In this document: positions 32,358 to 41,844 of the stretch, piece by piece | Position numbering within the stretch: position 1 is the stretch's first letter | Layout: each line of letters starts with the position of its first letter | NCBI GenBank assembly: GCA_028713675.1 | Contig: JAQTNV010000011.1 | Span: 9,318-73,317 of the forward strand | From: a bacterium | Lineage (GTDB): Bacteria; Desulfobacterota; JAPLJL01 | Direction: 5' to 3' | Length of the DNA: 64,000 nucleotides | Position numbers and translations under genes: made by a program | The notes under the pieces: generated by a model | Told to the model about the DNA's origin: nothing | Database searches by the model: none | Seen by the model: only the letters and a program-made list of their open reading frames with translations

Positions 32358-34037
32358 TTACTTTACCGACCATATAACATATCCATAGGCCGGGAGGGTA
32401 AGTGAGTAGGAAGTGGCATTCGCGGGGTTTAGTTTCGGGGGCATTTCGGAATAAAGTTCCGACTTGGCCGTGCTTGTTACATATTTCGACAGGTCCAGCA
32501 TCACATTTTGGGATTGTTCGGAGAAATTCAACGCCACAATCGCCTTCCCTTTTTCACCCACCCGGGCATAAACCAGTAGGCCCGGGCCCGCTCCGGTCGC
32601 TGAAATCGCTTCAAACGTGCCCGTTCCGAACAAATCCAGTTTGTTGTGAAGGGAAATCAGCTTCCGGTACAGGTTCAGGAACGATTCGGGATCATCTTCC
32701 TCGGATGCCACGTTGGCCGTATCGGACCCGGGAGAAGGATCGAGCCAAGGTGTCCCGGTGGTGAAACCGACCCCGGGGCCGGACGTCCAGGGCATGGGTG
32801 TCCGGAACTGGTCCCGGACATCCACGATCTCGTCGGTTCCGTTGGCCAGGCCGACCTCGTCGCCGTAATAGACGAAGGGTGTGCCGGGAAGCGAGAACAG
32901 CATCACCGCGGCCAGGGTTGCCCGGCGCGGGTCGTTGTTGGCGCGCCCCATCACCCGGCCGAAATCGTGGTTGGAAAGAAAGATGCCGTACTGGGCGTTC
33001 GGTGGGAGGGGGGCGGAGCTTTCCTGGATCGCGGTGGGGACCAACTCTGCGCCGTTGGAGAGCACCGTGCCCTGGAACGCCAGCGTGAGCGTCAGGCTGA
33101 AAGTCTCGTGGAAACCATTGGAACCGTTTCCGAAGTAGTTTGCCGTCGTGACCGGGTCAGCCCAGATCTCGGCGACCGAAGCGCGGTCCGGGTATTCGTC
33201 CAGGACGGTCCTGATCCGTTTGACATACTCATAGACCAGCGGGTGGTCCAGGCAAATAAAATCTGGCGCCGGGTTGCTTGTCCCCTCGTCCTCGAACATC
33301 GTGTCGATGGCGTCGAACCGGAAACCGTCCACCCCACGGTCAAGCCAGAAGCGCAGGACATCGAGCATCGCCTCCTGGACTTCGGGATTACGGTAATTGA
33401 GATCGGGTTGTTCGGGGTAGAAATGATGGAAGTAATACTCCCCGGTCGTGGCATCATAGGTCCAGGCGCTTTCTCCGAAAGGCGGGCTCGGGACGCAGGG
33501 GATGTTTGGGACCGCGGCCCAGACATACCAGTCGCGCTTCGGGTTTGTCTTGCTGGAGCGTGATTCCTTGAACCAGGCGTGTTCGATCGAGGTATGGTTC
33601 ATTACCATATCGGTAAAAACCCGGAGGCCCCGCTGGTGAGCTTCCGCCAGTAACTCGTCGAAATCCGCCAGCGTGCCGTAATCGGGGTTGATCGCCGTGT
33701 AATCGGCAACATCGTAACCGGAGTCGAAATAGGGGGTGGGATAGAACGGCGAGATCCATATCCCACCGATTCCGAGGGATTGGATGTAATCGAGTTTCCG
33801 GGTGATCCCCGGGAGGTCGCCGATGCCGTCGCCGTTGGTATCGAGAAAGCTCCGGACCCAGATGTGGTAAAAGACAACATGCTTGTACCAGTTCGGCCCA
33901 TTGAAGTCGGGCTTGACCAGCTTATCTTTTGAACCGGAAGAACAGGCGAAGGCAATGAAAACCGACAGAAATAAAGCAATCGTTGTTAATATGGTCCGGG
34001 GACGACTCGGTCCTGGTTTTAGCACTGGGTATTTCAA
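32358..34037 (-). CDS. GH13 alpha-amylase family lipoprotein
   Basis: This is a secreted alpha-glucan or alpha-glucoside hydrolase/transglycosidase of 559 residues. A signal peptide ends in a FACSS lipobox. The GH13 regions are present: DMVMNHTS (region I), GFRFDAID with the catalytic Asp, VAEIW with the acid/base Glu, and SNHDFGR (region IV). The C-terminal domain fits DUF3459. It resembles trehalose synthase/oligo-glucosidase types. It starts with TTG immediately after the stop of the upstream AT-rich gene; GTG 34025 is an alternative. Exact substrate unknown. Confidence 0.9.
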   Translation of the reverse strand: MKYPVLKPGPSRPRTILTTIALFLSVFIAFACSSGSKDKLVKPDFNGPNWYKHVVFYHIWVRSFLDTNGDGIGDLPGITRKLDYIQSLGIGGIWISPFYPTPYFDSGYDVADYTAINPDYGTLADFDELLAEAHQRGLRVFTDMVMNHTSIEHAWFKESRSSKTNPKRDWYVWAAVPNIPCVPSPPFGESAWTYDATTGEYYFHHFYPEQPDLNYRNPEVQEAMLDVLRFWLDRGVDGFRFDAIDTMFEDEGTSNPAPDFICLDHPLVYEYVKRIRTVLDEYPDRASVAEIWADPVTTANYFGNGSNGFHETFSLTLTLAFQGTVLSNGAELVPTAIQESSAPLPPNAQYGIFLSNHDFGRVMGRANNDPRRATLAAVMLFSLPGTPFVYYGDEVGLANGTDEIVDVRDQFRTPMPWTSGPGVGFTTGTPWLDPSPGSDTANVASEEDDPESFLNLYRKLISLHNKLDLFGTGTFEAISATGAGPGLLVYARVGEKGKAIVALNFSEQSQNVMLDLSKYVTSTAKSELYSEMPPKLNPANATSYSLTLPAYGYVIWSVK

Positions 34038-34757
34038 CTAAAATGCATAGCCGACATTTAATCGACACTCACCTTTATTAATCGACGGAAGAATAAACAC
34101 CTTCTGCATCCCTATTTTTTTATTATATCGACCAGCCGCCAGAGGAGCATCAATCATTTCGTATGAATAAATTGTTCCCAACCCGACAAATCCTATAATC
34201 ATCATGAGTTTATATTTAAATGATTTATCATAACGATTATTACAATGTTCTGATTCATAATCACCAATACACGAAATACCTTCGCCAACGTCATAAAATA
34301 ACATTCCATACATAATTATAGAAGGAACTGCCCAAGAAGCAGCCTTAGCTCCCACCAACCCCCAGGTTTTACCCGGATGGTCCCTGACATAATAATGATT
34401 AGGAATGGTCAGATAAGTTAAAGGCGCGAAAATTGTTAACGAAGAAATATACCAGAATCTGGCCAGATCACTGCCAACATTTTCCTGGAACCCTGTTCTT
34501 TCCAACCCCCATGTTAACAACCCGCTCACAATCGCCGGCATGATTGCCAGGCCAAAGGCTATTTCTGGTGACTTTGGTTTATCAATTATATTGGTATCAC
34601 CAGGAATGGATGTAATCCCGCTCGAATAAGTTTCCCCGTTACCGGCCGCCAATCTCAGCTCATTGGGGAGCAAGCTATATCCATATGAATTACCGGAATA
34701 AATTAAGAGTATCGTGCAGAAAATAAAAAAGGACTTTTCTCTCATTATATTAAGCAT
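34038..34757 (-). CDS. AT-rich hypothetical exported or membrane protein
   Basis: This 239-residue protein begins MLNIMREKSFFIFCTILLIYSGNSYGYS, an apparent signal peptide, and then has two or three hydrophobic segments. The ORF extends to 34850, but the first 31 codons are repeat DNA (VIPGLTRNP is a translated REP-like element), and AGGA precedes the ATG at 34757. It is far AT-richer than its neighbours and was probably gained by transfer. I do not recognise the family. Confidence 0.6.
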   Translation of the reverse strand: MLNIMREKSFFIFCTILLIYSGNSYGYSLLPNELRLAAGNGETYSSGITSIPGDTNIIDKPKSPEIAFGLAIMPAIVSGLLTWGLERTGFQENVGSDLARFWYISSLTIFAPLTYLTIPNHYYVRDHPGKTWGLVGAKAASWAVPSIIMYGMLFYDVGEGISCIGDYESEHCNNRYDKSFKYKLMMIIGFVGLGTIYSYEMIDAPLAAGRYNKKIGMQKVFILPSINKGECRLNVGYAF

Positions 34758-34791
34758 TTGAAATCCTGATTTGTTCAGCGCGGGATAAACT

Positions 34792-34950
34792 CTAGCAGGA
34801 ATCCAGATTGAAAATACTGGATTCCGGGTCAAGCCCGGAATGACAATCAAAACAAATGAAATCTTTGCTTACCACACAATGAAAATACTTTTTCTTTAAT
34901 ATTTTAATTGCTTTCTGGGAAGTTTCCGTCAGAAAGACTTTATAACTCAT
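34792..34950 (-). pseudogene. RelE/ParE-type toxin remnant cut by a REP-like element
   Basis: The ATG overlaps the antitoxin stop region, as in toxin-antitoxin operons. The first 22 residues (MSYKVFLTETSQKAIKILKKKY) look like the start of a RelE/BrnT-type toxin. From about residue 34 the frame enters a dispersed element (CHSGLDPESSIFNLDSC) and stops at 34792. A full toxin is about 80-95 residues, so this copy is broken. Confidence 0.6.
34797..34853. repeat. REP-like element inserted in the toxin gene
   Basis: The stretch contains TGGATTCCGGGTCAAGCCCG followed by GAATGAC, the same end found at 2092-2205, 31731-31836 and 36340-36371. The toxin homology ends where it starts. Confidence 0.65.
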
Positions 34951-35185
34951 CCCAAACCTCTTTCCATCCCTTAACTTTTCCTTCCCGGATTTCTTTCAAG
35001 CCCCGGCTGACGATTTTTTTGAATTCCTTGGACCGGGAAAGAATTTTCGCTTCCCGTTGATCCGCCAACTCGGAAAGAAGAGATAATAATTTCTTGTATT
35101 CTTCCACCGGAAGAATCACCGCCTTGGGCTTGCCTTTATCGTCGATAATGTACTGCGCAGCTTCTTCTTTGATTAAATATTTCAT
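34940..35185 (-). CDS. Phd/YefM-like antitoxin, solitary
   Basis: This 81-residue protein reads MKYLIKEEAAQYIIDDKGKP...AVILPVEEYKKLL, the usual N-terminal DNA-binding fold of Phd/YefM-type antitoxins. A charged C-terminal helix (KEIREGKVKGWKEVWDEL) should bind the toxin. GGAGGGAAAAGG precedes the ATG; the ORF start at 35254 is too far upstream. The partner gene at 34950 is truncated, so this is an orphan antitoxin now. Confidence 0.75.
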   Translation of the reverse strand: MKYLIKEEAAQYIIDDKGKPKAVILPVEEYKKLLSLLSELADQREAKILSRSKEFKKIVSRGLKEIREGKVKGWKEVWDEL

Positions 35186-35285
35186 CCTTTTCCCTCCAAA
35201 TTCAAAGACATTATATATATAAAATATCTTCGGCCGGAAAATATAGATTGTCAAATTTGGGCAGAGGGACGGTAGACCACGGATG

Positions 35286-35383
35286 TTATATCGGGAAATA
35301 GCGAGATCCTTCGCTCCGCTCAGGATGACAGAAAAAAATGATCAGAATAACAGAAAAAATGATCAGAATGACAATCTAAATAA
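35286..35383. repeat. REP-like hairpin and about 21-bp tandem repeat
   Basis: 35300-35330 is a GCGAGATCCTTCGCTCCGCT / CAGGATGACA element. 35330-35375 repeats a (T)GACAGAAAAAAATGATCAGAA-like unit two to three times. No gene was seen. Confidence 0.6.
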
Positions 35384-36175
35384 TTATTTTTCGAGGGCGC
35401 GGTGGACGGAAGACCAGCTTTTCGGGTCGATCAGGTAGCTCAGGTGGGTAAAGGGTGAGGCATCGACCTGCTCGGCCCCTTCCAGGACGGCGGACTCGGG
35501 CGGGATGATCATCAGATCATTCCTGCTCCAGAATGTTACAACCCTGATACCACTTGGGATTTTCCCGCGGTTTATCTTTTTGATGAGCTCGCTGTCCGGT
35601 CTTAAGCCCCTGGTCAGCTTGGTTCCGGCATAACGCGCCGAGTAAGTTCCCTGATGCGGGGCGCCGAGGGTTATCAGCGTGTTAACGGAACTCCCCAGCC
35701 GGTGCCCGGTGATCGCCATCCGGGCAATCAGGCCGCCCATGCTATGGGCCACGATTTCGACTTTTTTCTCCCCCGTGACCTTTTTCAGCTCCCGGATGAA
35801 CCGGGCCAGGGCCTCGGCCATCTGCTCCATGGAGTGATTGGGGTTGAACTGGACCCGGTAGCTGCGTTTCCGGCCCATGAGCCACATATACCACGACATC
35901 GGGAGGAAATTCCCCCGGTTCCCTCCCAGCCCGTGGACAAAAACCAGGGGAAAATAACCGTCGGGTTCCAGGGGTTCGATCTTCTGGGTCTTTGAGGTGA
36001 GGAGCGAGTAAGAAAGGAGCGGCAGCTGCAGCAGGTGGCGGGCCACGTCCGGGTCGAATTTATTGTAAAGATCCTTCACCTGCCAGGCCAGGAACTTCCC
36101 GCCCACCACGACGGCGCTCACCGTGATTTTCAGGGCGTCTTTAATCGCGTCGGATTTTTTGTTTTTTGTGGGCAT
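35384..36175 (-). CDS. Alpha/beta-hydrolase, lipase-like
   Basis: This 263-residue protein has the lipase nucleophile elbow AHSMGG (Ser at about 142), the oxyanion-type VFVHGLGGNRGNF segment and a C-terminal catalytic His region near THLSYL. An N-terminal hydrophobic stretch (ITVSAVVVGGKFLAWQV) may anchor it in the membrane or at its surface. It most resembles triacylglycerol lipase/esterase proteins. Natural substrate unknown. Confidence 0.85.
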   Translation of the reverse strand: MPTKNKKSDAIKDALKITVSAVVVGGKFLAWQVKDLYNKFDPDVARHLLQLPLLSYSLLTSKTQKIEPLEPDGYFPLVFVHGLGGNRGNFLPMSWYMWLMGRKRSYRVQFNPNHSMEQMAEALARFIRELKKVTGEKKVEIVAHSMGGLIARMAITGHRLGSSVNTLITLGAPHQGTYSARYAGTKLTRGLRPDSELIKKINRGKIPSGIRVVTFWSRNDLMIIPPESAVLEGAEQVDASPFTHLSYLIDPKSWSSVHRALEK

Positions 36176-36429
36176 AAGACAAATAACGACTCTCCCCCAA
36201 CCCCTCCCTTACCAGGGAGGGGGAAACATTTGTGATTTTCAAAATCTTAACACCCCTCTTTATCAAAGAGGGGAAAGGGGAGATTGATTAAACTGCTTAG
36301 CCGCCCGATAAATCGGGTAACTACAAAAAGGATAGCATAACTGGATTCCGGCTTCCGCCGGAATGACGGAATACGCTTTAAATAACGCAACCTAAAGGTT
36401 GCGGCTACCAAATACAAGCTGACAGCCGA
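36176..36429. repeat. Repeat-rich gap with REP-like element and hairpin repeat copy 3
   Basis: 36190-36290 contains two CCCCTC-rich hairpin elements of the type CTCCCTTACCAGGGAGGG and CCCCTCTTTATCAAAGAGG. 36340-36371 is a TGGATTCC...GGAATGAC element. 36385-36402 is hairpin repeat copy 3 (CGCAACC-TAAA-GGTTGCG, followed by GCTACC) on the opposite strand. No gene was found. Confidence 0.65.
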
Positions 36430-37956
36430 TCAAACTGTGAGCCGGTGCTGGCCCGTGCCGTCCTCGGCCTTGTCCTCCCGCCGGGCCCCCTCCACCCGGT
36501 TCCGGCCCTGGTTCTTGGCCCGGTAAAGGGCGAGATCGGCGGCGTGGATCAGCCGGGCCGCGTTGTCTCCGTCCTCGGGATAGCAGCTGAAGCCGATGCT
36601 CACGGTCAGTTTTCCTCCCGGCTGGTTTTCCTCCAGGGGAAAAGCGTAAGTCTCCACTTCCTTGCGGATCTTCTCGGCCACCACCTCCGCCCCAGCCTTG
36701 CTCGTACGGGGCAGAACCGCCAGGAATTCCTCGCCCCCGAAGCGGCCCACGGTATCTATCTCCCGGACGTTCTCCGTGAAGATCTGGGCAAGTCTTTTCA
36801 GAATCTCGTCGCCGGCCAGGTGCCCGTTCCGGTCGTTGTAATGCTTGAAATGATCGATATCGATAATCATGAGGGCCAGCTCGTGGTTGAAGCGCTCGGC
36901 CCGTTTCCACTCCTTCTCAAAAACCTCGAGGAAATGGCGGCGGTTCCAGAGCTGGGTCAGGTCATCCAGCACCGAAAGCCGCTGGACCTTCTCAAAGAGC
37001 CGGGCTTTTTCCACGGCCGCCGCGGCCTGGTTGGCCACGGTGGTCAAAAGCCGCATCTCCGGAACGCTGAAACCGTCCACCTGCGGGCGGAAAAAATTGA
37101 AAACCCCCTGGACCTTTCCCCGGCTTTTCCCCGGGACGGAAAGGAAGGAGCCGTCCTCCGGTTTCTGGCCCTTGTAGTGCAGGTAACGCTCGTCCTTGCT
37201 CGTGTCCCGGATCAGGATCCGCTTCCCGGTTTTCGCCACCACCCCGCTCACCCCTTCCCCCAGCGTGAACCGCATCCCCTCCAGCCGGGCGGAACGGGGG
37301 ATCCCGAAAGTGGCCTTGATCGTGAGGCCCTCGCCGTCCTCGTCCGTCAGCAGCACCACGAATTCCTTGTAGCCCATGGTTTTGCCGACCACGTTGGTAA
37401 TGCTCTTCAGGATCTCGTCCAGGCTCAGGCCCGAGTTGACCGTCTGGCTGATCTCGTTCAGGAGGTAAAGCTCCCGGAGCCGGTCGGCCAGTTCCTGGCT
37501 GGTCTTCTCCGCCAGGGCGCTCTTGTCCGCCAGGCCGACCCGGAGCTCGTGCTCCCGCTTTTCCACCTCCTGGATCTGCTCCCAGTCGGCTTCCCTGGCC
37601 TTGAGCTCGGTCATCTCCCGGAAAACCCGGTTGAAGGCCTGGCGGATCCGGTCGAGGCCGTCGTCCTTCCGCTCTTCGAGGCGGGGAAGGAAATCGGATT
37701 CGATCACGTGATTGATCTCCTGGTCCAATTCCTTGACCGGGATCTGGAAAAAACGGCGGATCAGGAAATAAACGACGAATCCGAGAATCAGGGACGTGAA
37801 AAAGGAGAAGATACCGAAGAGGATGACCCGCTCGTGGATCCGGGGCACCAGGATCCCGGAAAGCCAAAGGAAGGAAAGCCAGCCGATCGCCGAGAAGAAA
37901 GCGATGAAAAAGGCGCGGCGCCTGTCCTCCCTGCTGATGATCCGGGTGGGTCTCAT
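36430..37956 (-). CDS. Membrane GAF-GGDEF diguanylate cyclase
   Basis: This 508-residue signalling protein has two N-terminal transmembrane helices (about residues 17-37 and 44-68) and a coiled linker (about 80-170). A GAF domain spans about 170-320 (LDEILKSITNVVGKTMG onward) and a GGDEF domain the C-terminal 170 residues. The active loop is FGGEEFLAVLP, with GGEEF intact, so it should make cyclic di-GMP. Its GAF ligand is unknown. The PilZ protein at 59164 could be a receptor in the same cell. Confidence 0.92.
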   Translation of the reverse strand: MRPTRIISREDRRRAFFIAFFSAIGWLSFLWLSGILVPRIHERVILFGIFSFFTSLILGFVVYFLIRRFFQIPVKELDQEINHVIESDFLPRLEERKDDGLDRIRQAFNRVFREMTELKAREADWEQIQEVEKREHELRVGLADKSALAEKTSQELADRLRELYLLNEISQTVNSGLSLDEILKSITNVVGKTMGYKEFVVLLTDEDGEGLTIKATFGIPRSARLEGMRFTLGEGVSGVVAKTGKRILIRDTSKDERYLHYKGQKPEDGSFLSVPGKSRGKVQGVFNFFRPQVDGFSVPEMRLLTTVANQAAAAVEKARLFEKVQRLSVLDDLTQLWNRRHFLEVFEKEWKRAERFNHELALMIIDIDHFKHYNDRNGHLAGDEILKRLAQIFTENVREIDTVGRFGGEEFLAVLPRTSKAGAEVVAEKIRKEVETYAFPLEENQPGGKLTVSIGFSCYPEDGDNAARLIHAADLALYRAKNQGRNRVEGARREDKAEDGTGQHRLTV

Positions 37957-38175
37957 GAATCAAACACCAATTACCACATTCCAAAAGCCATTTATATGGC
38001 CCCCTCTCCCCGCCCTCCCCCTCGAGGGGGGAGGGATAGGGTGAGGGTGAATAAATTAATTTAGGCAGTTATGATTGCCAATCTTGTTTTATTTTGCTTG
38101 GTCATGGCCTGACTTGCAGGACCTGAGCGGAGCGAAAAAGGTGCTTGGTTATCAGAATCTGCCGGTGACACCGTC

Positions 38176-39372
38176 TTAGCTCAGTTTTTTCAACGCGGCT
38201 TCGATCCGGTTCATGCCTTCCTCGATCAGTTTCATCGAGGTGGCGTAGGAAAGCCGGATATGCTGGTCCGAACCGAACTCCACCCCGGCCACCACCGCCA
38301 CGTGGGCCTTTTCCAGAAGATAGGTGGCGAGGTCGTTGGAGCCCAGGATTTTCTTCCCCTGGTCGGACTTGCCGAAGAGGGCCGCCACGTTGGGGAAAGC
38401 GTAGAAAGCGCCCTGGGGCTTCCGGCAGGTCACTCCCGGCATCGCGTTGAGCCGGCCCACGATGTAATCGCGGCGGCGGGAGAACTCCTCCCGCATTTTC
38501 CCGATGAAATCCTGCGGGCCCGTCAGGGCCTCCACGGCGCCTTTCTGGGCAAAAGAGGTGGGGTTCGAAGTGGATTGGCCCTGGATGTTGTTCATGGCGG
38601 CGATAATCTCGGACGGTCCGGCGGCGTACCCGATCCGCCAGCCGGTCATCGAGTAGCTCTTGGAAACCCCGTCCACGATCACCGCGCTCTTCCGGATTTT
38701 TTCCGAGAGGGAGCCGGTCGAAACAAAATGGAAGCCGTCGTAAACCAGTTTCCCGTAGATCTCGTCGGAAACGATCAGGAGGCCGGCCTCGACCGCCAGC
38801 TCGGCCAGGGCCCGGAGCTCTTTTTCCTCGTAGGCCGCGCCGGTGGGATTGGAAGGGCTGTTGATGATGAGAAGGCGGGTTTTCTTCGTGATCCGGCCTT
38901 TCAGATCCTTCGGGCTGATCCGGAAATTATCCTTTTCCGCGCCCGGGATCAGGACCGGGACGGCGTCGGCCAGCTGAACCATGTCCGGGTAGGAAACCCA
39001 GCAGGGCGAGGGAATGAGGGCCTCGTCCCCCGGGTTCAGCACGGCCATGAAAAGGTTGTAAAGCGAATGCTTGGCCCCGCAGGAAACGATGATTTGTTTC
39101 CGGTCATAGGAGATCCCGCTGTCCTGCCGGAACCGCTCAATGATGGCGTCTTTAAGCGCGTCTATTCCACCCACGGGGGTGTACTTGGTGAATCCCTCGC
39201 GCAGGGCCTTGCAGGCGGCTTCCTTGATCGGGTCAGGGGTATCGAAGTCCGGTTCCCCGGCCCCGAAACCGATCACGTCCACGCCCTGGGCCTTGAGCGC
39301 GTTGGCCCGGGCGGTCACCGCCAGGGTGGCGGAAGGCCTGATTCTTTTCGCCCGTTCAGCCAGCCAGTCCAT
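38176..39372 (-). CDS. aspC: Aspartate aminotransferase (class I)
   Basis: This 398-residue PLP enzyme moves an amino group between aspartate and 2-oxoglutarate. GFGAGEPDFDTP is the typical early motif, SPSNPTGAAY the mid one, and the PLP lysine stands in GVSKSYSMTGWRIGYAAG. The length is typical for the thermophile-type subgroup (Ib). It starts 2 bases after the coaD stop. Prephenate aminotransferase activity is an alternative in this subgroup, but no biosynthetic context is present. Confidence 0.9.
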   Translation of the reverse strand: MDWLAERAKRIRPSATLAVTARANALKAQGVDVIGFGAGEPDFDTPDPIKEAACKALREGFTKYTPVGGIDALKDAIIERFRQDSGISYDRKQIIVSCGAKHSLYNLFMAVLNPGDEALIPSPCWVSYPDMVQLADAVPVLIPGAEKDNFRISPKDLKGRITKKTRLLIINSPSNPTGAAYEEKELRALAELAVEAGLLIVSDEIYGKLVYDGFHFVSTGSLSEKIRKSAVIVDGVSKSYSMTGWRIGYAAGPSEIIAAMNNIQGQSTSNPTSFAQKGAVEALTGPQDFIGKMREEFSRRRDYIVGRLNAMPGVTCRKPQGAFYAFPNVAALFGKSDQGKKILGSNDLATYLLEKAHVAVVAGVEFGSDQHIRLSYATSMKLIEEGMNRIEAALKKLS

Positions 39373-39373
39373 T

Positions 39374-39904
39374 TCAGCGTCCCCGCTTGACCGCCGCGCG
39401 CTCGGCCCGGAGTTTTTCCCGGAGTTTCTTCTCGACCAGGGGCGGGACCATTCCCCGCGCCGAGCCGCCCAGGGCCACGATTTCCTTGATAATCGAGGAG
39501 CTGATGTAGGAATATTCTCCCTCGGTAATCATGAACAGGGTTTCCACCTCCTGGGCCAGTTTCTTGTTTCCCATCGCCATCTGGAATTCGTACTCGAAAT
39601 CCGAGAAGGTCCGGAGGCCCCGGAGAATGGTGCGGATGCCCCGCCGGGACATGTAGTTGACCAGGAGTCCCCGGAAAGAAACCACTTCCACCCCCTTGAC
39701 CCCGCGGAAAAGCTCCTTGATGATGTCCGCCCTCTCGTCGATGGTGAAGGTGGTGTTCTTGGACATGTTCCCGGCCACCGCCACCACCACCCGGTCAAAA
39801 ATCTTCCGGCCCCGGTTGATGATGTTGATGTGCCCGTAGGTGAGCGGGTCGAAAGAACCCGGATAAATCGCGCTTTTCATTTTTCGATTTTCTTTTTCGC
39901 TCAT
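39374..39904 (-). CDS. coaD: Phosphopantetheine adenylyltransferase CoaD
   Basis: This enzyme transfers AMP to 4'-phosphopantetheine in coenzyme A synthesis. The nucleotidyltransferase motif is AIYPGSFDPLTYGHINII, followed by YSYISSSIIKEIVALGG near the C-terminus. The start at 39904 lies 2 bases after the rsmD stop with GGAG upstream; the family-typical start MKSAIY is at 39880, giving 168 residues. The rsmD-coaD-aspC order is a common arrangement. Confidence 0.94.
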   Translation of the reverse strand: MSEKENRKMKSAIYPGSFDPLTYGHINIINRGRKIFDRVVVAVAGNMSKNTTFTIDERADIIKELFRGVKGVEVVSFRGLLVNYMSRRGIRTILRGLRTFSDFEYEFQMAMGNKKLAQEVETLFMITEGEYSYISSSIIKEIVALGGSARGMVPPLVEKKLREKLRAERAAVKRGR

Positions 39905-39906
39905 TA

Positions 39907-40461
39907 TTAATTGCTCCGGTTGAATTCGGAAATCATTTTCGATCCATATCGCTTTTCCCACCCGCGCTCCAGAGAACCATAGCGCGGCTGGATTTTTTCC
40001 CTGGCTCCGTGTTCAAAAATTACTATCCCCTCCGACCTCAAAATAACCGAACGGGAAAGCCAAGTCAAAACCGGCCCGGCGAGATCCTGCTCGTAGGGCG
40101 GGTCCAGGAAAACCAGGTCGAATCTCCCCTCCTCCCGTTCGAGTTTCCGGAGGGCCCGGACCACTTCCAGGACCAGGACCCGGGCACGCCCGGAAAGCCC
40201 GAGAATCTCCAGGTTCCCCCGGATGATCCGGGCCGCCCGGGGGTCGGCTTCCACAAACACCGCCTCCCGCGCCCCCCGGGAGAGGGCCTCGATCCCCAGG
40301 CTCCCCACCCCCGCGAAAAGATCCAGGACCGTTTTATCTTCCACCGTCCGGCCCAGAACCCCGAAGAGCGATTCCCGCACGTTGTCCCCGGTCGGCCGGA
40401 CCGGCAATTTCCCGGGTCCGGAAAACCTCCGCCCGGAAAGCTCGCCGCCGATCACCCGCAT
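39907..40461 (-). CDS. rsmD: 16S rRNA (guanine966-N2)-methyltransferase RsmD
   Basis: This 184-residue SAM-dependent methyltransferase modifies G966 of 16S rRNA. It starts RVIGGELSGRRF, has RPTGDNVRESLF, the SAM motif DLFAGVGSLGIEALSRGA and the catalytic LDPPYEQ. The start at 40461 fits the usual MRVIGG start and a GGAGCGACAAGG upstream, better than 40497. coaD follows closely. Confidence 0.93.
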   Translation of the reverse strand: MRVIGGELSGRRFSGPGKLPVRPTGDNVRESLFGVLGRTVEDKTVLDLFAGVGSLGIEALSRGAREAVFVEADPRAARIIRGNLEILGLSGRARVLVLEVVRALRKLEREEGRFDLVFLDPPYEQDLAGPVLTWLSRSVILRSEGIVIFEHGAREKIQPRYGSLERGWEKRYGSKMISEFNRSN

Positions 40462-40494
40462 CCTTGTCGCTCCGCGCCAAACAAGTTCAACGCT

Positions 40495-40580
40495 CAAAAT
40501 CCAAATGACAAAGGAATGTCAAAATCCAAAGGTCCAAGAATCTTGAACTTGATTTGAACTTTGGATTTTGGACTTTGGAT
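40495..40580. repeat. Inverted heptad arms CAAAATC / TTTGGAT
   Basis: 40495-40515 and 40520-40533 carry CAAAATC, CAAATGA, CAAAGGA, CAAAATC, CAAAGGT units. 40560-40580 carries TTTGGAT, TTTGGAC, TTTGGAT, the reverse-complement word. The block fills the ahcY-rsmD gap and ends 6 bases before the ahcY stop. Confidence 0.75.
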
Positions 40581-40585
40581 TTCTG

Positions 40586-41842
40586 CTATGTTCCTTCCTC
40601 CCAGGCGGAAAGATACTTCTCCTGCGCCGGGGTCAGGCGGTCGATGTCGATCCCCATGGAGGCCAGCTTGGTCCGGGCGATTTCCCGGTCCAGGTCGGCG
40701 GGAACATTGTAGACCTGGGGCTTCAGACGGCCCCGGTTCTTGACCAGGTATTCCGCCGCCAGCGCCTGGTTGGCGAAGCTCATGTCCATCACCATCGCCG
40801 GATGGCCCTCGGCCACCGCCAGGTTCACCAGCCGACCCTCCCCCAGGAGGTACACCCGCCGCCCGCCGGGGAGGGTGTATTCCTCGAGAAAGTCCCGGAG
40901 TTTGCGCTTCCGCTTGCTCATTTTTTCCAGCGCCGGGATGTCGATCTCGACGTTGAAGTGCCCGGAGTTGGCGATGATGGCCCCGTCCTTGATCCGCTTG
41001 AAGTGCTCCGCCCCGATCACGGTGGTGTTGCCCGTGACGGTGCAGAAGATGTCCCCTTCTTGGGCCGCCTTGGTCAGGGGCATGACCCGGTAGCCGTCCA
41101 TCACCGCCTCCAGGGCCCGGATGGGATTCACCTCGGTCACGATCACGTTCGCCCCCATCCCGCTGGCCCGCAGGGCCAGGCCTTTGCCGCACCATCCGTA
41201 ACCGCAGACCACGAAGGTGGAGCCGGCCAGGAGCCGGTTGGTGGCCCGGATGATCCCGTCGATGGTGGACTGCCCGGTCCCGTAGCGGTTGTCGAAAAAG
41301 TGCTTGGTCTCCGCTTCGTTCACGGCGATGATCGGAAAGAGAAGCGCCCGGTGCTCCGCCATCGCCTTGAGCCGGATCACCCCGGTCGTGGTTTCCTCCG
41401 TCCCCCCGATGATCCCCTTGATCAGGTCTTTCCGCTGGGAATGGATGGTGGAAACCAGGTCGGCCCCGTCGTCCATGGTCAGCACCGGCTTCGAATCGAG
41501 GACGGCGTTGATATGCTGGTAATAGGTCTTCCGGCCCTCCCCCTTGATCGCGAAGGTGGGAATCTTGAGCCGGCCGGCCATGAAGGCCGCCACTTCGTCC
41601 TGGGTGGAGAGGGGGTTGGAGGCGCAGACGGAAACCTGCGCTCCGCCGGCCGCCAGGGTCCGGACCAGGACCGCGGTCTCGGTGGTGACATGCAGGCAGG
41701 CCCCGATCCTGATCCCCTTCAGGGGTTTCTCGACCTCGAACCTCTCTTTGATCAGGTTCAGGACCGGCATCGACTGGGAGGCCCACTCGACCTTCAGTTC
41801 CCCCCGGGGGGCTAATTTTTTATCCTTGATATCGCTTTTCAT
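40586..41842 (-). CDS. ahcY: Adenosylhomocysteinase
   Basis: This 418-residue NAD-dependent enzyme splits S-adenosylhomocysteine to adenosine and homocysteine. Segments include [15 protein letters not shown], the NAD motif [29 protein letters not shown] and [10 protein letters not shown]. It starts 2 bases after metK, so the two form a methyl-cycle pair. It belongs to the shorter bacterial/archaeal type. Confidence 0.95.
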   Translation of the reverse strand: MKSDIKDKKLAPRGELKVEWASQSMPVLNLIKERFEVEKPLKGIRIGACLHVTTETAVLVRTLAAGGAQVSVCASNPLSTQDEVAAFMAGRLKIPTFAIKGEGRKTYYQHINAVLDSKPVLTMDDGADLVSTIHSQRKDLIKGIIGGTEETTTGVIRLKAMAEHRALLFPIIAVNEAETKHFFDNRYGTGQSTIDGIIRATNRLLAGSTFVVCGYGWCGKGLALRASGMGANVIVTEVNPIRALEAVMDGYRVMPLTKAAQEGDIFCTVTGNTTVIGAEHFKRIKDGAIIANSGHFNVEIDIPALEKMSKRKRKLRDFLEEYTLPGGRRVYLLGEGRLVNLAVAEGHPAMVMDMSFANQALAAEYLVKNRGRLKPQVYNVPADLDREIARTKLASMGIDIDRLTPAQEKYLSAWEEGT

Positions 41843-41844
41843 TT

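Noticed and set aside
34758-34850. Extended N-terminus of the AT-rich protein
   Set aside because: It is translated repeat DNA (VIPGLTRNP), typical of a false extension over a REP-like element.
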